From a gamma proteobacterium NOR5-3 (GTDB taxonomy: Bacteria; Pseudomonadota; Gammaproteobacteria; Pseudomonadales; Halieaceae): a DNA stretch of 53,552 nucleotides. The stretch spans positions 1,238,166-1,291,717 of the forward strand of contig DS999405.1 in NCBI GenBank assembly GCA_000158155.1, in the 5' to 3' direction. Position numbers and translations under genes: made by a program. The notes beneath the pieces were generated by a model, which was not told the DNA's origin, searched no databases, and was given only the letters and a program-made list of their open reading frames with translations. Numbering within the stretch: position 1 is the first letter of the stretch; the number at the start of each line of letters is the position of its first letter. Below are positions 34,710-42,688 of this stretch, one piece after another.

Positions 34710-36614
34710 GTGATTCCTTACAAAGCCGCGATTTTTTCTAAAAAAGCCGCCACCCTGGGCATCTGCCTGGGACTGGCCATCGGATCTGTAACCCCCACAT
34801 CCGCTCAGGACACTGCAAAGCCGGTACTCCACGGTCGACATTGGGCGGCGGTAACCGGAAAGCCTCTCGCCGCAAGCGCCGGCGCCATGATGTTTGCTCG
34901 GGGCGGCAATGCCGTCGATGCAGCCTGCGCGATGCTCGGTGCCACTTCCACTATGTGGGACACCCTCGGCTGGGGCGGCGAAACCCAGGCTCTGATCTAC
35001 AACCCGAAGACCAAAAAGGTTCTGGGCATTAATGCCCTGGGCGTAGCTCCCACCGGTGCAACCCCGGAGTTCTTCCGGGAAAAAGGCATGGTCTATCCCC
35101 CGGAGTACGGCCCGCTGGCCGCGGTGACTCCCGGCACCCCCGGCGGACTCATGGTCATGCTCGCGGAATATGGCCGCCTGAGTCTGGCCGAAGTACTGGC
35201 GCCATCAATGCAAATGGCCGAGGGATATCCCATCGAGGGCGTGCAGGCCGACAACATAGAACGTCGCCGGGACATCATCGCCCAGTGGCCCGACTCCAAA
35301 CGCGTTTTCTTACCGCATCTGGACGAGAGCAACCCGGATCAACGTGCAGCGCCAGGGGATGGCGAGCTCTTCAAGCAGCTGGATTTGCTGGCAACCCTGC
35401 AAAAACTGGTAGACGCCGAGGCCGAGGCTCTGGCGGCAGGCAAATCGCGCAAAGAAGCGATTTACGCCGCTTATGAGCGTTTTTACCGTGGCGACATCGC
35501 CAAGGAAATTGTCCGCGCCACCCGCGAGCACGGCGGGCTGTTTACCGAAGAGGATCTGGCTAACTGGGAAGTCCATATCGAAGAGCCGGTAAGCACTAAT
35601 TACAAGGGTATTGATGTCTACAAACTCACCACCTGGGTACAGGGCCCTGCCATGCTCCAGGCGCTGAACATTCTCGAACCCTTTGACCTCAAGGGCATGG
35701 GCTACAACAGTGCCAATTACATTCACACGCTGTATCAGACCATGAACCTTGCGTTTGCAGATCGCGATTTTTATTACGGCGACCCGTACTTTCCGCCCGC
35801 AGAACCTATCGAAGGACTGCTGAGCAAAGACTACGCAAAGCAGCGTCGGGCACTCATCAAGCCCGACATCAACGATATCAGCGCCAGACCGGGAGACCCC
35901 TATCCCTTTCAGGGCGACAAGAACCCGTTCAGCAAGCTGCTGGAACAATGGTCGCCGATCCCCCCGGCCGCTACCGCAGACGGCTCTGATGGGTTTCAGC
36001 AAGCCAGCGCAGACCATGACGAAGGCTTTATCGCCGGCACCACCTCTATTCAGGCAGCGGATGCCGATGGCTGGGTGGTCTCCATAACGCCCTCGGGTGG
36101 TTGGATCCCGGCCTTTATCGCTGGAGACAGCGGCGTGGGGCTGAGCCAGCGCATGCAGAGTTTTGTGCTGGATGAGCGAATCAATCCTTTTAATGTCGTC
36201 GCACCGGGCAAGCGCCCTCGTGCAACGCTGACACCCAGCCTGGCCCTCAAGGACGGGGACCCGATCATGGCATTCTCCGTGCAGGGCGGAGATACTCAGG
36301 ATCAAAACCTGCTGCAATTCTTTTTGAACGTCGTGGAGTTTGGCATGAATGTGCAGCAGGCTGCTGAGGCGCACAACGTAACGAGCTATCAGATGCAAAG
36401 CTCCTTTGGTGCGCATGTCAGCGAGCCAGGACGCCTTGCGGTGACCCGCCAGCTACCGCCCTACACCCGGGACAGACTCAAGGACATGGGCTACAACGTA
36501 GAAGTGGTGAATCGCACCTACAGCCCGATTACCGCCATCCTTATTGATCCCAAGCAGGGTACTTTTCAGGGCGGCGCCAGCGACTATGGCGATGACTACG
36601 GCATCGCCTGGTAA
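34710..36614 (+). CDS. Gamma-glutamyltransferase-family exported hydrolase with altered substrate site
   Basis: A 634-residue Ntn-hydrolase of the gamma-glutamyltranspeptidase family with a signal peptide (residues 1-32, cleavage near TSAQD). Family features are ARGGNAVDAACAMLGA, GPLAAVTPGTPGG, LAFADRDFYYGD, and the autoprocessing site AGTTSIQAADADG, where Thr444 would become the N-terminal nucleophile of the small subunit. Several glutamate-binding residues are missing: the usual FRETAP (Arg114 in E. coli) is INALGVAP, TTH is TTS, and the DDF motif that grips the alpha-amino group is QSF. It is therefore probably an amidase or acylase for another substrate, not a glutathione enzyme. The start is GTG at 34710 with GGAG upstream. 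Confidence 0.85.
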   Translation: MIPYKAAIFSKKAATLGICLGLAIGSVTPTSAQDTAKPVLHGRHWAAVTGKPLAASAGAMMFARGGNAVDAACAMLGATSTMWDTLGWGGETQALIYNPKTKKVLGINALGVAPTGATPEFFREKGMVYPPEYGPLAAVTPGTPGGLMVMLAEYGRLSLAEVLAPSMQMAEGYPIEGVQADNIERRRDIIAQWPDSKRVFLPHLDESNPDQRAAPGDGELFKQLDLLATLQKLVDAEAEALAAGKSRKEAIYAAYERFYRGDIAKEIVRATREHGGLFTEEDLANWEVHIEEPVSTNYKGIDVYKLTTWVQGPAMLQALNILEPFDLKGMGYNSANYIHTLYQTMNLAFADRDFYYGDPYFPPAEPIEGLLSKDYAKQRRALIKPDINDISARPGDPYPFQGDKNPFSKLLEQWSPIPPAATADGSDGFQQASADHDEGFIAGTTSIQAADADGWVVSITPSGGWIPAFIAGDSGVGLSQRMQSFVLDERINPFNVVAPGKRPRATLTPSLALKDGDPIMAFSVQGGDTQDQNLLQFFLNVVEFGMNVQQAAEAHNVTSYQMQSSFGAHVSEPGRLAVTRQLPPYTRDRLKDMGYNVEVVNRTYSPITAILIDPKQGTFQGGASDYGDDYGIAW

Positions 36615-36647
36615 CACCAACCATAGACTAGTGTCTGTAAAAGCCCG

Positions 36648-38141
36648 CTAGCGCTTGTGAGTCTTTCTTGCGAGTGCGAGCGGGTCGCTCTCCACCGCCG
36701 CCCGGCGGGCTGCATAGATCTGCAATAGACGCTCTCGTACCGCGGGCTCAGTCTCCAGAAGGTTGTTCACTTCGTACCAGTCACTGGCCAGATCAAAAAG
36801 GTACTGCGGGCGCTCGTCGGCATCCAGTATCAGTTTCCAGTTCCCGTCACGCACCGCGAACTCCATACCGTCCGGCGTTGGAATAGACCAGTAAAAGGCC
36901 TGCTGTCTTTGAAAGTCGCCCCCATCGATGAGAGGCCAAAGGGATTCTCCATCCAGCGGCACGGACGAATCCACGGCCACGCCCAGCCACTGCGCAAGCG
37001 TCGGAAAAACATCCAAAGCGGTAGCGGGACGAGACTCAACGCGCCCGGCTTCGATTCGCTCTGGATAGCGAATGATGCCAGGCACCCGTAAACCACCTTC
37101 AAACAAAAAGCGCTTCTTACCGCGAAGCCCTGCGGTTTCTCCGGCCATCCCCAGTTCCCAGGGCGTTAAGGCCGCATCGGTGACCGGACCGTTGTCACTG
37201 CTGAATATGATCAGCGTGTCATCGAGCACCCCCTTGCCCCGAAGGTATTCGATCACGCGCCCCAGCTGAGCATCCATGTAGCTGACGTTGGCATAGTATT
37301 CACCCCGGCCGCGCCAGGGTCTGTTACGCCAATCGAAGTAGAACAGAAGAGGATTATCCCTGGCCTCTTGCGTCAGATAATCCTGATACTGTGCGAGATA
37401 CTCCGGCGGCGAAGCGATCGGCGTATGTACCTCGCTGTAAGTCAGCAACAGAAAAAAAGGATCCTTTGCACCCGAGAGCCAGTCGATGGCCTCATCGCTT
37501 ACCAGCTCAGCGCTGTATTTTTTCGTCGGTCCGACCGCTTCATTGTTGCGGTACATATTGTCCGGGAACATGGCGCCGCGCCGGGGTAGTTCTTTGGACT
37601 CCCTCACCGAGGCATTTTTTACCCAGGCGGCAAGCCCGTACTGATGATCAAAACCAAAGTCCCGGGGCTGCGGTGTGCCCTGCATGTGCAGTCCACCATT
37701 GAGGTGCCATTTGCCGATAACCGCGGTGCGATAACCCCGCGCCTTGGCCAGGTCCGCCAGCGTCGTTTCGTTATGCCCCAAAGCCACCTGTGAATCATCC
37801 GGGATCCAGCTTTCGACACCGGTTCGGTAAGGGGTGCGCCCGGTTAGCAGGCCCGCGCGAGACGGGGAACACAGTGCAGATGGGGCATAGAACTGCGTAA
37901 AACGCATACCTTCTGCGGCAAGCCGATCGATATGGGGAGTCTTTACAACGCGATGGCCATAGGCCCCGGTATCGCCATAACCCAGATCATCGACGTAAAT
38001 CAGCAACACGTTCTGGGTATCTTCTCCAGCGGCACCGGCCACCGATGACACACTGCCCAGTGCCCACAGCAAAAAGCACAGACCCCAAAAACCGCACACG
38101 GGGCCTGAACGACTCTGTACTTGCTCAGTTCTAGCCTGCAT
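36648..38141 (-). CDS. Exported type I sulfatase (arylsulfatase family)
   Basis: A 497-residue alkaline-phosphatase-fold sulfatase. The signal peptide spans about residues 1-38 (GFWGLCFLLWALGSVSSVAGA). Metal ligands begin with Asp51-Asp52 in LLIYVDDLGYGDTGAYG. The formylglycine signature is CSPSRAGLLTGR with Cys91 to be oxidised, then GKWHLNGG, and SSDNGPVTDA completes the calcium site. GAGG lies seven bases before the ATG. It is divergent from the amidohydrolase (29 bp apart) and convergent with the GGT-family gene. The substrate cannot be deduced; sulfated polysaccharides or steroids are both possible. No formylglycine-generating enzyme is encoded in the window. Confidence 0.92.
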   Translation of the reverse strand: MQARTEQVQSRSGPVCGFWGLCFLLWALGSVSSVAGAAGEDTQNVLLIYVDDLGYGDTGAYGHRVVKTPHIDRLAAEGMRFTQFYAPSALCSPSRAGLLTGRTPYRTGVESWIPDDSQVALGHNETTLADLAKARGYRTAVIGKWHLNGGLHMQGTPQPRDFGFDHQYGLAAWVKNASVRESKELPRRGAMFPDNMYRNNEAVGPTKKYSAELVSDEAIDWLSGAKDPFFLLLTYSEVHTPIASPPEYLAQYQDYLTQEARDNPLLFYFDWRNRPWRGRGEYYANVSYMDAQLGRVIEYLRGKGVLDDTLIIFSSDNGPVTDAALTPWELGMAGETAGLRGKKRFLFEGGLRVPGIIRYPERIEAGRVESRPATALDVFPTLAQWLGVAVDSSVPLDGESLWPLIDGGDFQRQQAFYWSIPTPDGMEFAVRDGNWKLILDADERPQYLFDLASDWYEVNNLLETEPAVRERLLQIYAARRAAVESDPLALARKTHKR

Positions 38142-38170
38142 AGTCTGCCTCTTTTACTCGGAGATCAGGC

Positions 38171-39610
38171 ATGCACTATAGCTGGCAATCGTGCGGCTTT
38201 CTCGGCTCAGAAAGTGCGGGCAGGAAACTCGTCTTCGTGAGTACGGGCCTGCTACTGGCTCTTGCGAGCGCGGTTCTGGCAGCTGCTCCAAAACTCGAGC
38301 CACTGCCGCTACTCATCCGCAACGTCACTCCGGTGGATGCCGAGCACGGCATCATGCCAACCCAGGATGTACTAGTGAGCGCAGGATACATCCACTCTAT
38401 GGGAGAGGATCTTGTAGCCCCCACCGACGCCAGAGTCATTGATGGGCGCGGCCGCTTTCTGGCGCCGGGGCTGTGGGATATGCACGTTCATTTAAGCTAC
38501 GACGCGCGGTTTATCGATGTCATGCCGGACCTGTTTCTCAACTATGGGATCACCAGCGTGCGCGACACGGGAGGTGACCTGAAGCGCTTAAAGCCCATAC
38601 TGGCTTCGCTCTACAGACCCGATCGCGCCGCTCCCCGGGTGTTTTTTGCAGGCCCACTGCTCGATGGATCGCCCGTGGTGTATGGCGCCGACGATGAATC
38701 AGGTATTGGCCAAAGCCACCTCACCCCAGCGCAGGCCCGCAGCAAGGTCGAGACTCTGGCGAAAGCAGGCGTGGATTTCATCAAAATTTATGAAATGGTA
38801 TCTCCGGAAGTTTTTGAGGCTTTTGTCAGCGAAGCGGCGTTACACAAGCTACCTATTGCCGCTCATGTCCCCCTGTCCATGCTCGCCTCCGACGCGGCAC
38901 CCAAGGTGCAATCCATGGAACACCTGCGCAACATAGAGATGGACTGTGCGCGTGACGCCGACGCTCTTCTTAAGGAAAGACGCGCTCTTTTGAAAGCAGG
39001 AAGAGAGCAAGCCGGCATGAGCCTGCGCAGCAGCATTCACAAAGCACAGCGTGATAGCGCAATTCAAAACGAGGACCCTACTCGCTGCGAGTACGTTCTG
39101 GCGAGTATGAGCAACACCATTCAGGTACCCACGGCTAGACTCAATGCGATGACACAGTACCCACCCTTTGCTCAAAGCGACTGGAGCTCTGCTCTCGACG
39201 CTTTACCCGATTCTATAAGCAGCGAATGGATTCAGGCTCCCAGCCACATGGATCCCACGAGCTATAAAGTCGCTGGCGAATGGACCTTAAGCATGATTCC
39301 CCGCCTCGCCGATCGAAACATCCCTATTGGCGCGGGTACCGACACCCCTATTGGCTGGGCAATCCCCGGTTACAGCCTGCATCGCGAACTCGAAATTCTG
39401 GTCGCCGCAGGACTCGATACACAACGGGCGCTGGCGGCAGCCACGCTCGTTCCCGCGAGGTTTTTGGGCCTGCAAGACAGCCTGGGAAAAGTCGCTCCGG
39501 GTTACCAGGCAGACCTGCTGCTGTTGGACGCGAATCCATTAGAAGACATTCGCCACAGCAGACAGATTCGCATGGTGATCTCCCGGGGCAAGGTGGTGCG
39601 TGGCCAGTAA
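38171..39610 (+). CDS. Exported metal-dependent amidohydrolase
   Basis: A 479-residue amidohydrolase of the imidazolonepropionase/Xaa-Pro dipeptidase-like group. Residues 18-40 form a signal peptide (RKLVFVSTGLLLALASAVLAAA). The full set of metal ligands is present: His105 and His107 (LWDMHVHLSY), Lys205 (VDFIKIYEM, probably carboxylated), His232 (IAAHVPL), His251 (SMEHLRN) and Asp391 (GAGTDTP). The C-terminal APGYQADLLLLDANPLEDI is typical of the family's beta-sandwich return. GGAG stands before the ATG. It shares a 29-bp divergent promoter region with the sulfatase, so both are probably expressed together. The substrate is unknown; a secreted peptide or cyclic amide is likely. Confidence 0.88.
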   Translation: MHYSWQSCGFLGSESAGRKLVFVSTGLLLALASAVLAAAPKLEPLPLLIRNVTPVDAEHGIMPTQDVLVSAGYIHSMGEDLVAPTDARVIDGRGRFLAPGLWDMHVHLSYDARFIDVMPDLFLNYGITSVRDTGGDLKRLKPILASLYRPDRAAPRVFFAGPLLDGSPVVYGADDESGIGQSHLTPAQARSKVETLAKAGVDFIKIYEMVSPEVFEAFVSEAALHKLPIAAHVPLSMLASDAAPKVQSMEHLRNIEMDCARDADALLKERRALLKAGREQAGMSLRSSIHKAQRDSAIQNEDPTRCEYVLASMSNTIQVPTARLNAMTQYPPFAQSDWSSALDALPDSISSEWIQAPSHMDPTSYKVAGEWTLSMIPRLADRNIPIGAGTDTPIGWAIPGYSLHRELEILVAAGLDTQRALAAATLVPARFLGLQDSLGKVAPGYQADLLLLDANPLEDIRHSRQIRMVISRGKVVRGQ

Positions 39611-39662
39611 CCCCACTGCAGGCTCGCCCAGTGTCCATTAAACGGTGGTATCTTAGCCGCCC

Positions 39663-39683
39663 GGGGCGCCTACGTTGCGCCCC
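39663..39683. terminator. GC-rich hairpin after the amidohydrolase gene
   Basis: GGGGCGC-CTACGTT-GCGCCCC is a perfect 7-bp stem with a 7-nt loop, between the amidohydrolase stop and the small repeat protein. No T-tract follows, so it may instead be a structured leader of the downstream gene. Confidence 0.35.
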
Positions 39684-39717
39684 AAGCATAGTCACCACCC
39701 ACATTCAGGAATACAAC

Positions 39718-39978
39718 ATGAAAACTTTATTAGCTTCTGTAGCAGCGACGGCGCTGCTCTTAACCTCTGCAGCACAGGCTCAGGATCTGAATAAACTGAT
39801 GGACGCGGTCGATACCGAAAAGGCCTCGGAGTCTGTGGATATGGAAAAAGCCAAAGCAGCGGTGAGCACCGACGGCGTGGACTACAAAAAAGCCGCCGAG
39901 GCTGTGGACATGGAAAAAGCGGCTGAGGCAGTAGACATGGAAAAGGCCAAAGCAGCCATCATGGATCCCAAGGACTAG
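39718..39978 (+). CDS. Small secreted protein of nine-residue VDMEKA repeats
   Basis: An 86-residue protein with a clean signal peptide (MKTLLASVAATALLLTSAAQA, cleavage before QDLNK). Nearly all of the mature part is repeats of the unit AVDMEKAAE: copies appear as AVDTEKASE, SVDMEKAKA, GVDYKKAAE, AVDMEKAAE and AVDMEKAKA. The mature chain is rich in Ala, Lys, Glu and Asp, lacks Cys and aromatic residues save one Tyr, and should be strongly helical. AGGA precedes the ATG by nine bases. A longer frame begins at 39280 inside the amidohydrolase but has no ribosome binding site and lacks a signal peptide. I do not recognise the family; a strong bidirectional terminator follows. Confidence 0.8.
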   Translation: MKTLLASVAATALLLTSAAQAQDLNKLMDAVDTEKASESVDMEKAKAAVSTDGVDYKKAAEAVDMEKAAEAVDMEKAKAAIMDPKD

Positions 39979-40043
39979 GGTTCTTTGCCAGCGCCGCTGC
40001 GTCAAATTGTTGTGCATCACTAGATCAACGGGACTCGCAGCAC

Positions 40044-40074
40044 AAAAAAAGGGCGCTCACTGAGCGCCCTTTTT
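40044..40074. terminator. Bidirectional rho-independent terminator
   Basis: Seven A residues (40044-40050), then the stem GGGCGCTC-ACT-GAGCGCCC (40051-40069), then five T residues. The layout terminates the small repeat-protein gene on the plus strand and the TonB receptor gene on the minus strand. Confidence 0.93.
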
Positions 40075-40097
40075 CGTTCCAGCCAGAGGCCAGCCGA

Positions 40098-42515
40098 TCA
40101 CTCAAAGTTGTACTTGAGTGTCGCACCGTAGGTACGCGGCTGATTGGGGTAAGCACTGATGCTTCCCGCCTGCGCAACAGAGTTAAACGCCGACAGCAGA
40201 TACTCGTCACCGTTGAGGTTACGTCCCCAGAGATTGAACTCCAAGCCACTGCTGAACGTCATGCCAAAGCTCGCGTTGATCATGTTCACTTCACGACCAG
40301 CAACAGACTTGGGCAGGTTATCCACTACCTGAACTTCTTGCTCGTAGACGTGCTCGAGACGAACATAGGACATGGCCTGACCAACATTAAAGTTATAGGT
40401 CGCCGATGTATTGGTTGAAAGCTCTGGAATACCCGCTGGCTGCTCGCCGGACAGATCCGTCGCTCCACCAATACCCACACCACCTACAAAGGAATCATAC
40501 AAGGGGTCAAGCCAGGTCGCTGCGAAGGAAACACGCAGGCCGTCGGTGGGCGCCCAGTTCATATCAAATTCAACGCCATCTGTGGACTGCTTGCCCGCAT
40601 TACCCAATACAAAGCCTGTGCCGGTGAAGATGTTCTGCTGGAACCCCTCGATCTCCTGATTGAAGATCGCAACGTTCATGCTCACCGTATCAAACTCGGC
40701 CTTCAGACCAATCTCGAAGACAGTTGACTCCTCAGGGCCCGCCCAACGTGTACCAGACACGATGTTCGGTGGCAGCACTCCCGCCGCGCCCAACGCTGGA
40801 ATGTCAGCCGCAAAGGGACGGGAGTCCCGTGACAGGTTCCAGGAGGTCGCCTTGAATCCGGTACTCACACCCGCATACACATTAACGTTTTGCGTAAGGT
40901 CGTAAGCCAAACGCACTGTATAGGTGATGTCGTCGTCATTGGTCTTGCCATCTTCAACTGTGTTGCCGTCGATAGATGGGAAACCAAAGTTCAGGAATGG
41001 CGGCAAAAACTGTAGAGCCTGCAGTCCTTGAAAGGGCGTTCCGCCAAACGGTAGGGTCGCAAAAACATCGGTGGAAACAAGATTAGCCGTAGCCGTCTTA
41101 TCGACCTCGGTGTAGTTCGCGCCCAAGGTCAGGGTCATCGCATCGGTGATATCAAAATCAACCTGTGCAAACAAAGACAAAGTGTCATCGTCCAGCGTAT
41201 ACGACTCGCGGGGGAAGCCCTGTCCTTCCTGGAACGACAGGCCGGGCACACCATAAATCGCCTCAAGCACACCCAGATTGAGAGCACCGCCAGTCGCACC
41301 CTGAATCAGGAAATCTGCATAGGGACGGAACTGGTCGCCGTAGCCAAAGGATCCCTGCGTATCAAGCTCCTCAGTGAAGTAGAACGCACCGACCATCCAC
41401 TGCAAGGGGCCGTCTGTCGCTGAGGTCAAGCGAAGCTCTTGAGTGAACGTGTCAATAACCGTGTCCCGCTCATTCGCAGCATCGGGCGTCACCAAACGTG
41501 CACTGGTGTAATCCACGTCACCCAGGTCAAACTGCTCCAGCTTTCGCTGCGCGGTAATCGAGGTCAGTGTAAAGCTGTCAAAGTCGTAATCAATCTGCAT
41601 CGACAAGCCCTGAGTATCAATGCGGTTTTGTGGGTCAAAATCGTAGAAACCCTCGTAGGCGAAAGGCTGCTCAGGGACCAGGTTGCCGCCCAGGGCCTGC
41701 ACTACAGCTCCCGTGGGACCATTAACCAGGTTCGCCACACCACAGCACTGCTCGTCGAGGCCATCGGCGTCAGCAATGAACCGCACTTCCATACGATCCG
41801 AGGGGTTCCACAGCAACTGGCCGCGCATGTTCCAACGATTGATTTCGTTCTGCTCAGTATCCAGCTCGATGTTGTCATAGTAGCCGTCGCGCTGGTTCAT
41901 GCTTCCGGCCAGGCTGAAGGCGACGTTGTCAGACAGGGGGCCGGTGATGTTTCCTTTCACAATCTTTTGGTTGTAGTTACCCAGTGTTGCAGAAACCGAG
42001 CCGCTGTAGCCGGCAAGATCAGGCTTTGCCGTTACGACGTTGATAACGCCTGCGGATGCGTTCTTACCAAACAGTGTGCTCTGGGGACCGCGCAGCACCT
42101 CTACACGCTCAAGCTTGGGCAAGTCAGCCAGAGCACTTCCGACGCGTGATCGATACACACCATCGATGAACACGCCTACCGAAGGCTCGATGCCGGGGTT
42201 GTTAGCGCCGTTACCAAAGCCACGGATGATAAAGTTGGTCTGTGCACTTCCCTGCAACTGTGTGACACGAAGACTCGGTACAAGGGTCTGCAGATCCTTG
42301 ATATCGAGGACCTGGGACTGCTCAATGGATTCAGCGGTGACCACTGATACCGCAATAGGGATCTCCTGCAATGTTTGCTGACGCTTGGCTGCAGTTACGA
42401 TTACTTCTTCGAGCATTCCGGCGCCCTGCCCCAAAGCAGGCAAAGACACGGATGCAGCAAAACCAGCAGCGGCAATAGCTGCGGGGATAGCTTTGAGGGT
42501 ATTTCGAGCGGGCAT
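40098..42515 (-). CDS. TonB-dependent outer-membrane receptor
   Basis: A ligand-gated outer-membrane transporter of about 805 residues. Signal peptide (MPARNTLKAIPAAIAAAGFAASVSLPALGQ), then the TonB box in LEEVIVTAAKR. The plug domain (IPIAVSVVTAESIEQ, LRVTQLQGSAQTNFIIRGFG, VGVFIDGVYRSR, ERVEVLRGPQSTLFGKNASAGVINVVTAKP) is followed by a beta-barrel of alternating strands to the C-terminus (PNQPRTYGATLKYNF). The ATG at 42515 is chosen because AAAGGTG stands in front; the frame extends to a GTG at 42524 that is part of that site. The sequence class is that of the large marine receptors of unknown specificity; no siderophore or sugar genes adjoin it. Confidence 0.94.
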   Translation of the reverse strand: MPARNTLKAIPAAIAAAGFAASVSLPALGQGAGMLEEVIVTAAKRQQTLQEIPIAVSVVTAESIEQSQVLDIKDLQTLVPSLRVTQLQGSAQTNFIIRGFGNGANNPGIEPSVGVFIDGVYRSRVGSALADLPKLERVEVLRGPQSTLFGKNASAGVINVVTAKPDLAGYSGSVSATLGNYNQKIVKGNITGPLSDNVAFSLAGSMNQRDGYYDNIELDTEQNEINRWNMRGQLLWNPSDRMEVRFIADADGLDEQCCGVANLVNGPTGAVVQALGGNLVPEQPFAYEGFYDFDPQNRIDTQGLSMQIDYDFDSFTLTSITAQRKLEQFDLGDVDYTSARLVTPDAANERDTVIDTFTQELRLTSATDGPLQWMVGAFYFTEELDTQGSFGYGDQFRPYADFLIQGATGGALNLGVLEAIYGVPGLSFQEGQGFPRESYTLDDDTLSLFAQVDFDITDAMTLTLGANYTEVDKTATANLVSTDVFATLPFGGTPFQGLQALQFLPPFLNFGFPSIDGNTVEDGKTNDDDITYTVRLAYDLTQNVNVYAGVSTGFKATSWNLSRDSRPFAADIPALGAAGVLPPNIVSGTRWAGPEESTVFEIGLKAEFDTVSMNVAIFNQEIEGFQQNIFTGTGFVLGNAGKQSTDGVEFDMNWAPTDGLRVSFAATWLDPLYDSFVGGVGIGGATDLSGEQPAGIPELSTNTSATYNFNVGQAMSYVRLEHVYEQEVQVVDNLPKSVAGREVNMINASFGMTFSSGLEFNLWGRNLNGDEYLLSAFNSVAQAGSISAYPNQPRTYGATLKYNFE

Positions 42516-42688
42516 GCTAGTCACCTTTTTTGAGTTATGTTGACGATGTCAATTCTCATATCTATGGCGCCCAAGGTCAACGCTTCAGAGTCGGACCATT
42601 TACAAATATGTCGGTTGACAGCAGCGTTAGAACCAAGGTCGGTTAAGATGTCGCCTCGACCACGATTCAATGAGGTGAAATACCGTTT

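Noticed and set aside
35310-36416. A 368-codon open frame antisense to the GGT-family gene
   Set aside because: The sense strand encodes a full-length recognisable enzyme with signal peptide; the antisense frame has no motif.
39280-39978. A 232-codon protein starting inside the amidohydrolase gene and ending with the nine-residue repeats
   Set aside because: The first part is an out-of-frame shadow of the amidohydrolase. A good ribosome binding site and a signal peptide mark the true start at 39718.
42615-42649. A perfect TTGACA (42615-42620) with a TTAAGA-like -10 as promoter of ppdK
   Set aside because: The spacing is about 22 bp, too long for sigma-70, and no better -10 element stands at 16-18 bp.
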